Assembly: GCA_947652605.1 (NCBI GenBank)
Contig: OX393582.1
Span: forward strand, 8,580,544 to 8,644,543
Direction of reading: 5' to 3'
DNA from: Elmis aenea
Lineage: Eukaryota > Arthropoda > Insecta > Coleoptera > Elmidae
DNA: 64,000 nt
Shown: positions 25,319-36,580 of the stretch, one piece after another
Layout: each line of letters starts with the position of its first letter
Numbering within the stretch: position 1 is the first letter of the stretch
The notes under the pieces: model-generated
The model's input: only the letters and a program-made list of their open reading frames with translations
What the model was told of the DNA's origin: nothing
Databases searched by the model: none
Made by a program: the position numbers and the translations under genes

Positions 25319-25513
25319 ACTTAAAGTGTACAAAAGCAGAGTACAGTGCTATGTAGCCACGGTAGTGTAGTGTAGATTGTAATAGTGACTAGGATGGACC
25401 ATTGGCGACATCCAGACTCAAACACAAACGTAGTAAATTAGGTTAAAGTTAAAATGTTTATTAATCTATTGGATTAGGTGCATTGCAAATTTTAAATTAA
25501 AAAAAAAAAAATA
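25084..25513 (+). mobile_element. 5'-truncated jockey-type LINE, 3' end with poly(A)
   Basis: About 235 bases of coding sequence are followed by a 3' untranslated region of about 180 bases and an A-tract at 25500-25513. The insertion site is a copy of the foldback element's tatctctgataataaccg segment: atctc occurs just before the LINE (about 25079-25083) and just after its A-tail (about 25518), giving a minimal target duplication. The LINE therefore inserted into the foldback, not the reverse. Confidence 0.8.
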
Positions 25514-26522
25514 AAAATCTCTGATAATAACCGAGATACCCCCCCTGTATGGGCATCGAAAATACGCCACCCTGAACATAGATCGCATCAATCAATTCTT
25601 TTTTTGGAAAATTCCTATTAAATATGTTATACTTATTTATTTATGTTTTAACAATTAACAGCAATTAACTCTGACATTTGTTACTACAGAAATTATTGTT
25701 TCTATTGTCAAAGTCGGGGCCTACTCCGAGAAAACTAGGAAATTCCTACACAACGCTTATAAGAATAAGTAAAATGTAAATATCTCAGAAAATATTCATT
25801 TTAGGTATAGGTAAGTATTAAGAAAAGTTGAAGAAAAACAAAAATGCAACAAAATGACGTAATAATATACAGGGTGTTCCATTTGAAAAAATAAAGTTAT
25901 TGATGTTTGAAAATTGGGAAGTTGGCACATCTATAAGAAACCCCCTGTATAATATAAATTAATTTTGATGTATTTAGACTATGACTACACCTTTTGACTT
26001 TGTATGTGCAAAATATTATTTGCCAATTATTATTCATAACGTTGTGCTCTTGACAAGTATTGTACCCTGTTTTTCTGGAAATTCAAAGATTTTTTAAGAT
26101 AAATTGGCAACGTCGCAAAAAAATGGAAAAAACAAAATACTGTCATATGGAGATTTTCTTGCTGACTTCGATTATGCAAAAATATACTGGGTGTTCAATT
26201 TAAAAAAAATACCTTTAGTGACGCCCCACTTTTATGAAACCCCCTGTATACTTGAAACTAATTTTAAAACATGCACGTGTAGAAATACTATAAGTTTCAT
26301 TGAAAACTTTTTTTTATTAAGTTGACATTAAGGGCAATAATGGACTTTATCGCACTAATGGCGCACCCTGTATTTGAAGATATGTGAAAAAAAAACGCCC
26401 TCTTTCTATCGTTCACATTCAGAAACATTTTTGTCATTCTCCTGAGAAATAAAGGAAACAATTATTAACGACAATAAAAAATCTGATTATTTATTCTTTG
26501 GGAATTATTTGGGTTAACATAG

Positions 26523-27394
26523 TTTTTTTTTTTTTAATGTAAACCCCAGTAGAGTTTATAACAGTGCAATCTGTTCTTTGAGACCAATGAGTAGTTTAAT
26601 TCTAGCCTAAATTAATAATGTTCAAACTTAGTCTAAGGTTTACCCAATAGTAGTCCTTAGTTTGCTAATATAATATAAGTAGATACACTAATTATTAACG
26701 TGCACACTACCGCACAGTCTCTGCATTTAAAGTTTTGCTTAAACTAACTCAGAAGGTTTAACCCTTTTAAGTATTCTTACTAATCCTGTAGTGTCCCGGA
26801 GCTGGATTGCCTCGACTTTTACATGTTGATGGAGCCTTTCTTCGTGGCTCTTGACACATTGCTAATGGTGTTGGTTACAGTGTCCATGTTGAGGTCCCGA
26901 TGTATGTCACTATTTCTGCAATACCAAGGTGCATCAGCGATGTTCCTTAGTGTTTTGTTCTGGAATCTCTGGATGATCTGAATATTACTCTGTTTGGTGC
27001 ATCCTCATAGTTGTATCCCAAATGCCCATACAGGCTTTAAAATTTGCTTGTATAGCAAAAGTTTATTATGTAGGGACTAGGGACAGAGAGGAATTCCTCC
27101 CGATAAGCCAGTACATTTTTTTTATATTTGATACCTATTTCTTCCCTTTTTTTCTTGACATGAGCCTTCCAGCGTAGCTTAGCGTCCAATGTAAAACCTA
27201 AGTATTTTGCTGTGTTGGAGTATGGAATTTGTTTATTATTTAAGTTGATTGGTACATGTTTAATTCTGGTAAAATTGACATGTACTGACTTAGTTTCATT
27301 TAACTTTAACTTACGCCCTGTTTTTGTCCAGTTGTTGATCTGATTGGCAGCTGCTTGTAATTTCTCAGTTGATTCTATATTGTTTCTTCCTACT
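26523..27394 (-). mobile_element. Jockey-type LINE 3' fragment
   Basis: Read on the minus strand, frame-shifted blocks give LQAAANQINNWTKTGRKLKL, a LNETKSVHVNF segment, KYLGFTLDAKLRWKAHVKKK, LLLYKQILKPVWAYGIQL, then NKTLRNIADAPWYCRNSDIH and a decayed tail. These follow the order of the thumb and C-terminal region of jockey reverse transcriptases. The 3' end is a poly(A), seen as a T-run at 26523-26535. Its 3' untranslated region differs from that of the copy at 25084-25513, so it is a different subfamily. Multiple stops and shifts make it dead. Confidence 0.85.
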
Positions 27395-28440
27395 GTTGAA
27401 ATTTGTAGAGAGATTTTAAATCAGTTCAAAACTGAGAATTTTTATCGACTTAATTTTTTTATAGGTTCTGATATTTCTAAAGGTATTCATGACAGTCTGT
27501 TTAATCAAGTAAGCAATCACATTTCAAATTATCTCTGAAGTATAAAGTATGCAATAAAGTTAAGTAAAATCTATATGAAACATCAACTTTTTCTCAGATT
27601 AATGATTACGAAGAATCAATCGGATTCCTTCGAGTAATCTGTGCGTAGAAATTATCGTGTGATATTTTTGTCGTTGAGAAATAGAAGAAATAACAGCAAC
27701 TGGCTAGTAACTCAACTCGTTCGCATATTAGTCATACACATAAGGCAACGTCTAGATGACACCGTTCAATATGTCCAATAAACTATAAATAACATAACCA
27801 GTACTTAAGGAAAAGGTTATATCGTCTGAAATATGATCCCATAACGTGACTAAATAGAGCTACACATAACTAGAGATGGGGATGTTGACATATTGTTGAA
27901 ATATGTACAATCTGATCTTTATTGGGTGTATTTACGACATTGCGAACAAGTTTAAAGATTGATTTCGATGGATTTATATGGGAAGATGTGTCAATAAGAT
28001 TAATTTGAAACCATTCGATCGTCATCTTAATGATACTTCACAGATACAATATAATTATTTTTTTCTACGATAGTGTGCAAAGTAGGCTTTTGTGCACTTA
28101 GTTAAGTGCGGAAAATGTCACTTTGCCGAACAGCAGGCAGTAATACGAGATACCAGCTGAATTTATTAAGAATTGAAATATTTAAGGGTTTAATTTTAGT
28201 TTATTTAAAAACACTGATTATGTTTTTATACATAGTTTGCCCTCGTGTCTGTGAATTTAATTATATAGGAAATGGTTTTCTTAAAAGAATTAATTAAACT
28301 CGTAGCGTGTCGTTAACATTCTTATAAACTAAAACTTACTGTAAAACATTCGAATTTATGTTTAAAAAAACGCAAGCTGAATAAACTTTTGGAATTTATT
28401 TTTAATTTTGAAGAGCTTTAAAAAAATTTGTGGGTCGTTT
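27395..28440. other. No gene or identified element
   Basis: AT-rich sequence with no domain-bearing open frame and no matched repeats. Confidence 0.5.
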
Positions 28441-28990
28441 TTAAACTAAATTAAAATGAAAATACATTACATAGGTTCTTTAACATAAAATAAGACCAAA
28501 AAAATCGAAGTTTAACGAAATAAAAATGTGTCTACACACTTCGATTACAGTTAAAAATTTGAGCTTTAAAAAGAAAATTCACGTAGTCTTTAAGCAAATT
28601 AAAGAAATGTTTGCATTGCTCGTAGTATCTTAAACATTTTCTGAAAATATAACGTCCAATGGCAAAACTTTAAAATTTTTGTGAAATAAAAATGTTGTAA
28701 AAAATATTTTCAGTCCTATTTTGAACAAACTTAAGCTAAAAATGCAATATTTTGGTGTTCTTCAGATTTATACAAAATATGGAGACCAATGCAAAACTTT
28801 AAATTTTTGTCGACAAAAATTGAAGGTTACAATTGCAACGTTTTTGCAAATGTTAAAGAGCTGTTTTAGGTCTCTTTGAGCAAACTTTAGCTGGAAATGC
28901 CTTATTTAGGGTGTCTTTATAACTTTTTAGATAGTATGGAGACAATTGCAAAATTTCCCCCAAAAAGACTGTGGCAAAAATATTGTAAAT
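28441..28990. repeat. Degenerate ~155-bp tandem repeat
   Basis: A phrase of the type caaactwaagctaaaaatgc recurs at about 28441, 28595, 28726 and 28882 (spacing 131-156), each time followed at similar distance by a block like gagacmaatgcaaaactttaa. Copies are strongly diverged, so this is an old array. It is non-coding. Confidence 0.4.
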
Positions 28991-29871
28991 TTAAGAAAAT
29001 AGCATAAAATTCCATTCACACATTTTATTAAAAACTTTGTAATCAATAATTCATTCAACCGATGAGGTAATAAATTGTAATGTATGAGAAAAGTTGTAGG
29101 TAGTTTTTAATTTTTGAAATTACCGCGTGTATTGTAATGCTGAACTTTTCTCAATTTATGTTTTGAATTTTGCATTTATTGAAAGAATATTTACGTTTAT
29201 GAGGCATGTATTTCTTATTTTATCCTAAATGACGTTATTAAGACCAAAATTTAACTTTTTAAAATCATTTAAGATCAGCTGTTATGGTTGAACGAATGTA
29301 AACATGCTTCTAAGACGGGCATTAAATGTACGCTACATTGTTGTGAGTCAGAAGGAGATAGATTGTCTAACGTACGTTGTGTACTGATATTTAGTTCAGA
29401 TATGCAAGGCGCTGTTTATCTCCTTTTAACACGTTGGTTGTAACAGGCGCATATGTCGCAGCGTTCTTGCCACCTCCTTTATGTGCTCCTGGTACAAAAT
29501 ATAAGTAGAAAATGTAGCCGATAGAGGTCCCAGCCTGCTCGATTTTGAGTTTTATGATGTATAGCACTCTCTTTGGCCCGCGAAAACTTTTGAGACCCCT
29601 AAAGAACTTACAAAAAATCATTTAACTTAACCCTTTAACGATATATACATAAAATATGTTATCTCATAAATAGAGCCGATCGCTTGGGCGTACTTTGCAA
29701 AAGTATGTGCAGATATTTAAGTATTGTGTCCTTGCTAATTTGTCAAACCACTTCCTTTCTATGAGCTTAAATAAATTAAAAACGACGTGCTATTAAACTT
29801 TGAAATTAATAATGCATGTTTAGCTAATATATCTTAAAATGTAATAAAAATTTCAGAAAAATAGAAGAAAC
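28991..29871. other. No gene; possible piggyBac-type end
   Basis: No coding region is supported. At about 29625-29660, TTAACCCTTTAACGATATAT looks like a TTAA-plus-CCC end, but no right end was found before the satellite array begins. Confidence 0.45.
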
Positions 29872-31075
29872 CGACAATATACTGAGTTCGCTCGGAAAAT
29901 AAAAACATCTCGGTCTACAAAAAATTCATAACTCCGTTATTAGCCAACGGAAAATTTTGATTCGGTGTTCAAAATGTAGCTAAAAGACTGGCGTATGCGA
30001 CGACGCAAAGAAAGCGCAAATAAAACACTTTTTGATATCATCCACGGCCATCCGAAAAAGGTCCTTTCAAATGCTATGAAAATGTGTTTGGAAAAATCAA
30101 AGTTTGTTGTTATTTTCGGTGCACGCATCCTTTGCGAGTAGGGTTGTGCAAAGTTTTTGAAATTATCTTCAACGGTCTCTGAGAAAAGCGCGAAAAACTC
30201 GGCAATATACCGAGTTCGCTCGGAAAATAAAAACATCTCGGTCTACAAAAAAATTCATAACTCCGTTATTAACCATCAGAAAATTTTGAATCGGTGCTCA
30301 AAATGTAGCTAAAAGACTGGCGAATCCGACTATGTAAACAAAGCGCAAATAAAACACTTTTTGATATCATCCACGGCGGCGTTGGGAAAAAATGAAAGTT
30401 TGTTGTTATTTTCTGATGCACGCATCCTTTGCGAGTAGGGCTGTACAAAGTTTTTGAAATTATCTTCAACGGTCTCTGAGAAAAGCGCGAAAAACTCGGC
30501 AATATACCGAGTTCGCTCGGAAAATAAAAACATCTCGGTCTACAAAAAAATTCATAACTCCGTTATTAACCATCAGAAAATTTTGAATCGGTGCTCAAAA
30601 TGTAGCTAAAAGACTGGCGAATCCGACTATGTAAACAAAGCGCAAATAAAACACTTTTTGATATCATCCACGGCGGCGTTGGGAAAAAATGAAAGTTTGT
30701 TGTTATTTTCTGATGCACGCATCCTTTGCGAGTAGGGCTGTACAAAGTTTTTGAAATTATCTTCAACGGTCTCTGAGAAAAGCGCGAAAAACTCGGCAAT
30801 ATACCGAGTTCGCTCGGAAAATAAAAACATCTCGGTCTACAAAAAAATTCATAACTCCGTTATTAACCTACAGAAAATTTTGATTCGGTGCTCAAAATGT
30901 AGCTAAAAGACTGGCGCATCCGACGACTCAAAGAAAGCGCAAATAAGACACTTTTTGATATCATCCACGACCGTCTGAAAAACGTCCATAGTTGTGACCG
31001 CGTTGGCGAGATTGTGTTGGGAAAAAATCAAAGTTTGTTATTTTCTGGTGCACGGTGCATATATTTTACAACGTT
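29872..31075. repeat. 297-bp satellite, four copies
   Basis: Units start near cggcaatataccgag at 29872, 30200, 30497 and 30794. The period between copies 2, 3 and 4 is 297 bases. Copy 1 is longer (328) because of an extra segment around 30058-30100, and copy 4 decays towards 31075. Copies 2 and 3 appear identical over their full length. Each unit includes the palindrome ccgagttcgctcgg. Repeated short minus-strand frames arise from the repeat and have no recognisable domain. Confidence 0.95.
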
Positions 31076-31965
31076 AGTGGCATTTCAAAAATGCTTCGTG
31101 AGCACCCGGGTTCAATATTTCAAAACATAAAGTAAAAAACATCTACAAATAAAAAATACACACTAAATAAATGTAAATTATTTTTGTTTTAATGTTTCCG
31201 TAAATGGATTTACACCATTTCTATAGAAAACGGTCCAACATTTTTTTATTTAATGCTAAAAACTTCAAGATAGTGTCCAAAATCTAAATGTTTGTGTTTT
31301 ATTTCACTGAATTTTCATAATCCATGATATTGGTAGTTTGAATTATTAGTAAATCAATAATATTATTATGTATTTAATAAAGAAAAAATTGTTAATAATA
31401 ATTTAAAACGTTAACTCGAAGTGATAGATTCAAATTTATTTAACCTCTAAATCACCCTGTGTATGTTGCACTTAACCGCACCCCGCTATTATAGTTGAGA
31501 TTGTTGAGCTCACCTTCTAAGGATAATATAATATATTACGAGCTGAAATTTATTGTTCCATTAACTGTAAATAATTTAACTGATATTTCATCTCAACAAA
31601 TAATAAATTGGCTTAGCTCATACCGCGTGTTTGCTGTAAACATTTCAAACGATAAACATAATTTTGAGATTGTTCATTTCTATACTTAATTGTAGTGATT
31701 CTTAATCTTGAAGTCATACGTGTGCCATCATCCATGCATGGTATACGGTTTGATGATCTAGTGGTGTTCTAAAAATAAGTTAGTGTTGAATTTTCGAATC
31801 ATTTAAGACAGTGTTTCTCAATATTTTTGCATTTTTGTCCCCGTTTTCCTTATTAATTTTTATTGCGCTCCCCTTCCAATTTTTTTGTACTATCAAAACA
31901 CTCCCTTTTTTTTAAACGTCCTTTCACTGAGTAAATTGTTTTACATTTGTAAATTTTTCAGTCCT
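31076..31965. other. No gene; possible hAT-type end
   Basis: Mostly AT-rich. At about 31809-31835, cagtgtttctcaatattttt is reminiscent of a hAT terminal sequence (CAGTGTTTCTCAA), followed by a T/C-rich stretch. No matching right end or 8-bp duplication was found. Confidence 0.4.
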
Positions 31966-32275
31966 TTGGCTGGGAAACGTTACCACACCCTCCGTATTAT
32001 TCTCCTGACATTTCGCCATACGATTACCAAATTTTCTTGGCTCTTGACAACTGTATGCGGCATGGGCAGTTCAAAACTCGAGTTGATGTAATAAATGCAG
32101 TCTGTCAATTATTTGATTCAAAATCTGTGGATTTCTACAATAACGGTATACAAAAATTGGCGCCACGTTGGTAAAAGGTTTGAATTTCAATGAATAATAG
32201 TGTATTAACGGTTTCTAATAAAGTTATATATTTTACAATCAAAAACCGCACGAACTTTTTTGGTTATCTAAAAGG
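31966..32275 (+). pseudogene. Mariner transposase C-terminal fragment
   Basis: With a small shift, the decayed translation reads ETLPHPPY, SPDISPYDYQIFLALDNC, then FKTRVDVINAVCQLFDSK and FYNNGIQKLAPRW, followed by a stop and an AT-rich tail with aaaaccgcacgaactttttt. This is the end of a mariner transposase, including the Pro-Tyr-Asp-Tyr block where the third catalytic Asp lies, plus the 3' flank. It differs clearly from the element at 10191, so two mariner lineages are present. The catalytic N-terminal two thirds are missing. Confidence 0.8.
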
Positions 32276-33698
32276 TAGATTAAACTGTAGTTTTTTTTCG
32301 TGTTTAGCTAGTAGTAGATACTACCTTATCTGCAAAAGCTCGTTAAATATTTAATCAATTACTGTAAAAATTTATTGCAAATAAAAACTAATTGATACTT
32401 TTTTATATTTTTATTTCAATCACTAATCACTTAATTTTACAGTGCAACACATCTCTTTCTGAAGAGTTGACTTTAGTACTCGTATCTTAAAGCATCTGTG
32501 AACTATAACTTAATTAAATTATGTTTAATGAACTGTATTAACCTATATAATATGAAACGTTTATTAATTTAACAACAAAACAATATTAGTAAAAATAAAA
32601 GCGAATGCCTTTGAAGGCCATTAATTTTGTTTCAGAAAATATATTACCAATGAAAAACAATCATACTAATTGGATCCTCAAATTGAATTCATGTTTTTCG
32701 ATGATTGATTGATGGCCTGATGTTCTTGCTTCAAATCCAATAGACATATATTTGTTTTTAATTTAATTTAATGTAGTACCAGCGTCTTATTATAAATGGT
32801 GCTATAATTGTGCCGACAGATAAGGCAAAACTCGATTAGCAAGACATTATTTGAATATACTTTGAGCTGTCCTTAATTGCAAAAGCATTTTATGGATCAT
32901 CAATATGTCAGCAGCGCCAAAGAGGGACAAGAGGATGAGCTTAGAAGCTTCCTCATAATTTTTAATTCCTTTAAATTACCAGTATTAAGCCCATCCATAA
33001 CTTAAAACGAAACAATTTTTCTGTACGTCACAATAACATTTAAAATTGTCTTTTCCTGAATTTAATTAGCTTAATTTTGCAACGTACAAAACTAACCCAT
33101 TTTATTTATTAATTTGCCGATAAATCATTTTTGAATTGTGTGTTTAACGAAATACGACACAGAAATTTAATGGCGTTTACAGATAATAAAACACGTTTAT
33201 TTAACAATAACGGTTGGCCGTGATTTTCTAATGAACGATGTTCATCATCTGCTTTTACTTGTCTCAAATTCAATGCCAAACACTAAATTCAAACGTTAGT
33301 AACAATAGCCAATCGAAAGTGTAACAGTGTATCTTTCCTTAAACTTAAAGTAACATTACGATTTTTGTTTTTTTTTGGAAGTTACCGCTTTTATATTTAA
33401 TGCAAATTTTGCCGTACACGCATTGAACTGCGTCTGTGTCGAATTTGTTTTAACGTTTTTAGTTGTGACGTTTTTGGAGTGTCCGTCCTTAATATTTTGG
33501 GACTTCTAAGGTGCTAAAGCGAAGCATTTTGGATGGGAGCGGTCATCAAGGTGACAATATAGGTTTTAAAAGAATCGTAAAGATCATAATTATTATCATA
33601 CAAATATGCTAATAATTTTACTCCTGTTTGGAAAGATGCGTATATTTTATGGATTTCGCTTTTCTAGAAGGTCTTTGAAAATATTGCTCATTCCGAAG
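32276..33698. other. No gene or identified element
   Basis: No supported coding exon. A short frame at about 32892-33000 (starting MDHQYVSSAKEGQEDEL) ends soon and cannot be linked to a family. Confidence 0.5.
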
Positions 33699-33700
33699 TA

Positions 33701-34285
33701 CAGGGTGGTCCAAATTCGATAGGATTACATGGGTATCTCGCTTAATAGTCAAGATAGAGAAATCGTTAAATTACCAAAAATGTGCAGTTTTTTGTGGTTA
33801 ATTCAGAATCGTGTTTAAAAATATTCTATCGTTTTTTTGTTTTTGAATTATTAGAAGAAAACTATTTTCTTGCCATATTTATAATGTGTCGTATCGGCGT
33901 TATAGGTTGTAAATAACGAAAAAAATTATCAAGGTTGTTGTTGTACATTTTTATGTAGACTTTAATGGTATGTATTTAAAAAAAAACGATCACCGTTAAA
34001 AAGTTATGACACAAATTGTAGTTGGCTATGACCTACTTATGTAAATTCCTTATTTTTTTCTCATTACAAATATATAAGGGTTGATGTACTTATTTTTAAT
34101 AATACGCACGTTACAAATGTTTTTAATATTTTTTTAAAAATAAACATTGGGAAAAACAAAAAGTAGGCTGGGAAAATAAAAAATATCTTGTTTTTCTTTT
34201 TAATCGGTTCCTCTTGTACTTTTCCGTGAAGAGTAAAGTGTAAAACCTTGTAAAACTCATGTGGTACAACATCCCAACGATTATT
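33701..34285 (+). mobile_element. MITE family 'CAGGGTGGTCCAAATTCGAT', left-end copy
   Basis: Begins CAGGGTGGTCCAAATTCGAT after TA (33699-33700). The next ~110 bases match the element at 57230 (gggtatctcgcttaatagtc). The inner part, up to about 34285 (caaggttttacactttac in reverse, and actcatgtggtacaac), matches the copies at 58008-58606 and 60041-60550. The right end is not preserved. Confidence 0.75.
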
Positions 34286-34581
34286 TAAAATGCAGTTAGT
34301 TTTGTCCTTTATGGTTACTTAGGTTTGCAGTACATTTTTGCTTCACAGTCGATTGGTACAATTAAATCGTATTCATATTTTTTTACATTACTGCTCATTC
34401 TGACTATATTATTGTTTATCTTTCGTACAAATATTTTTTTTTCTTTATTTCACAGCCTACTTTTGGTTATTAATTTTGTTTCCTAATTCTGTAGGAAAAA
34501 CATGTGGGCGCAACAAATAAATATGATTCTCGCAATCAATTGTCTTGCAAAAATCACGTCAAAACCACATACCTGTATTCG

Positions 34582-35075
34582 CCAGACATGTAATGCTGAA
34601 GAGGGTATTTCAGATAAATAAAGAAACTTTTACAACTGTACCAATTCCTACTTACAGATCAGAAACTTGGGCACTAACGAGAAAGCAAAAACAAAGAATG
34701 GAGACGCAGGAGATGAGCTTTTCGAGAAGAATAGAAGGATCTAGACTAATTGAAAAGACAAGCAACGATAAAATCAAAAAAAGTTTAGGAGTTAGACAAA
34801 GAAAAACCAATTAAGTTGGTTGGGCATATCAAAAAGTAGGTACCCAAATATGAAAGAAAAGGGAAGTTTGAGGGAAGAAGATGTAGAGTAAGATCAAGAA
34901 CAAAATGGGAAAATGAAGTGAGACATAGACTAGAAGAAAAAGGAGTTAGCTAGAGAAATGTGTCTCGGTTAATCAATGATAAACAAAGATGGTGGAACAT
35001 AATCAAGAACTAGGAAATATACCTCGACACCGAAAAGTACAAGAGGAACTGATTAAGAAGAAGAGGAAAAAATAA
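34582..35075 (+). mobile_element. LINE-A: truncated non-LTR retrotransposon 3' end
   Basis: The translation from 34582 gives a C-terminal LINE segment: IPTYRSETWALTRKQKQRM, then MSFSRRIEGSRLIEKTSNDK. After frameshifts come SRTKWENEVRHRLEEKGVSW and a tail ending in (aag) repeats. The last part matches LINE-B, so the two belong to one family. Only the region after the reverse transcriptase core is left. It is inactive. Confidence 0.8.
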
Positions 35076-35126
35076 TTTACAACTGCTTAGGATTGTATGT
35101 TAAACTGTTTTAGGTAATGTAATTTG

Positions 35127-36499
35127 GGAGAGGTGGCGACGCGACAACCGTGTACACGGCTCCGTCACATCGTGTTAGTTAAAGGAAGAAATTCAGCTGA
35201 AATAATAAAAAAGAAATAATAACAATTTAGAGAATCGAAGCTAAGCTATTAATACATTTGAAAATAGTTGTGAAAGTTGAAGTGATTTTGAAGTTAATAT
35301 AAGAAAGACATATTTAAACATCATTAATAAAAACTTAAAAGGTTAAACGTACATGTAAGGGAATCGCTGAGTGCGCGAAACGTAGGTAATTGACCCACGG
35401 CTATAATCTAGTGCAGCGCGTCAACTATAAACGAGTGCGGTTACTATAAGTGAACGATCTAATAGTGTGTGATAAATGGACAAATTATTTGACAGCAACA
35501 GAAATAAAACCGGACATTAATATGGAGGAGGTAAAAGCTATGTTTGAGAGCATTAGGAAGGAGTTGAGAGAAGGTTTTAATGAGTGCAACGAACAAATAA
35601 GGAAACTTACTGAAAAAATGATAGAGAGAGAAGAAAAAGGGGAAGAGGAAAATCAGGGCATGCAAAAGAGAACTAAAAGATTGGAAGACAGACCGGAAGC
35701 ACAAGAAAAAGAAAGGAAAATAAACAACATAGTACTCAAAGGTATAAACACACAGCAAGAAAAACTTGAAGGAGTGCAAGAATTTATTTGGAAGGAGATT
35801 GGAGCAACAGTTGACGTGACAGAATCGTATAAGGTGGGAAATAAGCCGGGGCAACAAGTCGTAATAGCTAGACTGGATAACGGCAGGCAAAAGTTAGAGG
35901 TAATGAAAAACAAGCGCAAAATGAAAGGGAGAAAACTGTACACGACCAACTACATACATGGGATGGAGTGGAACAGAAATTGGCAAGAAAGAAGGGAAAA
36001 TAAACACTCGGATTCAAAAAACTAACAAGCAAGTTTAAAGATGGGGTAATCTGGAATTCCCACATGAGTACCCCAAACGGAAACATTGGGAATATTAATG
36101 ACATTAGCAACGAAAAGGGACAGTAAATATAGGAACATGGAATACAACAAGCAGACAAGGTAAAGAAGTAGAATTAGTAGAGGAATTTGACAATAGAAAA
36201 TTAGTAATATTAGGATTAACGGAAACGAAGAAAATAGGGAAAGGAATAGTAAAGCTCGACAAAGGGCATATATTAATAAAATAGGATGGAAAATGCAGAT
36301 AGAGAGAAAAAGTAATAAAGGAAGACCAAGAATAAAATGGTAAGAAGAAGTGAGGCAGAGACTAGAAGAACAAGGAGTCAGCTGGAGAGATGTGCCACAA
36401 TTAGCTAACCATAGGAAGGAGTGGAGATACATAACGCAGGAATGGAAAAGCATACCTCGACACCGAAAGGTACAAGAGGAACCGATTAAGAAGAAGAAG
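35127..36499 (+). mobile_element. LINE-B: internally deleted non-LTR retrotransposon with intact ORF1 and 15-bp target duplication
   Basis: A perfect 15-base repeat, aggtaatgtaatttg, flanks the element (35112-35126 and 36500-36514), so both ends are those of a real insertion. In order it holds a 5' leader of about 395 bases, ORF1, the beginning of an apurinic-type endonuclease domain (VNIGTWNTTSRQGKEVELVE, then VILGLTETK, about 36122-36240), and a sharp jump at about 36284 to the C-terminal tail (GRPRIKW, EEVRQRLEEQGVSWRDV). It ends in (aag)n. All of the reverse transcriptase core is missing. Clade is not assigned. Confidence 0.85.
35522..36025 (+). CDS. LINE ORF1 protein (coiled coil plus RNA-binding-type region)
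   Basis: A 167-residue frame starts from the ATG at 35522; the frame is open 24 codons further upstream but has no earlier ATG. Residues ~1-70 are Glu/Lys-rich with heptad-like spacing, predicted to form a coiled coil. Residues ~75-160 hold a segment like ERKINNIVLKGI, then SYKVG and VVIARLDNGRQKLEVMKNK, resembling the central RNA-binding region of L1-like ORF1 proteins. Such proteins coat the element RNA and act in trimers as nucleic acid chaperones. The frame has no stop although the rest of the element is deleted. Homology is judged by pattern only. Confidence 0.7.
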   Translation: MEEVKAMFESIRKELREGFNECNEQIRKLTEKMIEREEKGEEENQGMQKRTKRLEDRPEAQEKERKINNIVLKGINTQQEKLEGVQEFIWKEIGATVDVTESYKVGNKPGQQVVIARLDNGRQKLEVMKNKRKMKGRKLYTTNYIHGMEWNRNWQERRENKHSDSKN

Positions 36500-36580
36500 A
36501 GGTAATGTAATTTGTATTATATTGGAATATAATTAAACAACTTGGTTTTATGAAATATTATTAAAAGTTGTGTTTGTTAC

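Larger units (their letters stand above)
24127..26370. mobile_element. 2.24-kb foldback element with ~860-bp inverted arms
   Basis: Arms of about 860 bp (24127 to about 24985, and about 25513 to 26370) are reverse complements with only a few differences in the first 160 bases compared. Ends read CAGGGTGCGCCATTAGTGCG, flanked on both sides by TA (24125-24126, 26371-26372). Each arm is modular, containing several internal copies of an end-like motif (CAGGGGGT, CACCCTGTATA, CACCCAGTATA). The inner parts of the arms (24922 and 25573 inward) match the ends of the element at 51128-52313. The centre holds a jockey 3' end. No transposase is present. Confidence 0.9.

Noticed and set aside
29940..30830. 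Repeated minus-strand frames of 67-98 codons in the 297-bp satellite
   Set aside because: They repeat because the satellite repeats, overlap each other in two frames and have no domain.
36022..36453. 143-codon minus-strand frame opposite LINE-B
   Set aside because: It is the antisense of LINE coding sequence; the sense strand has endonuclease and C-terminal motifs, the antisense only Leu/Ser-rich filler.
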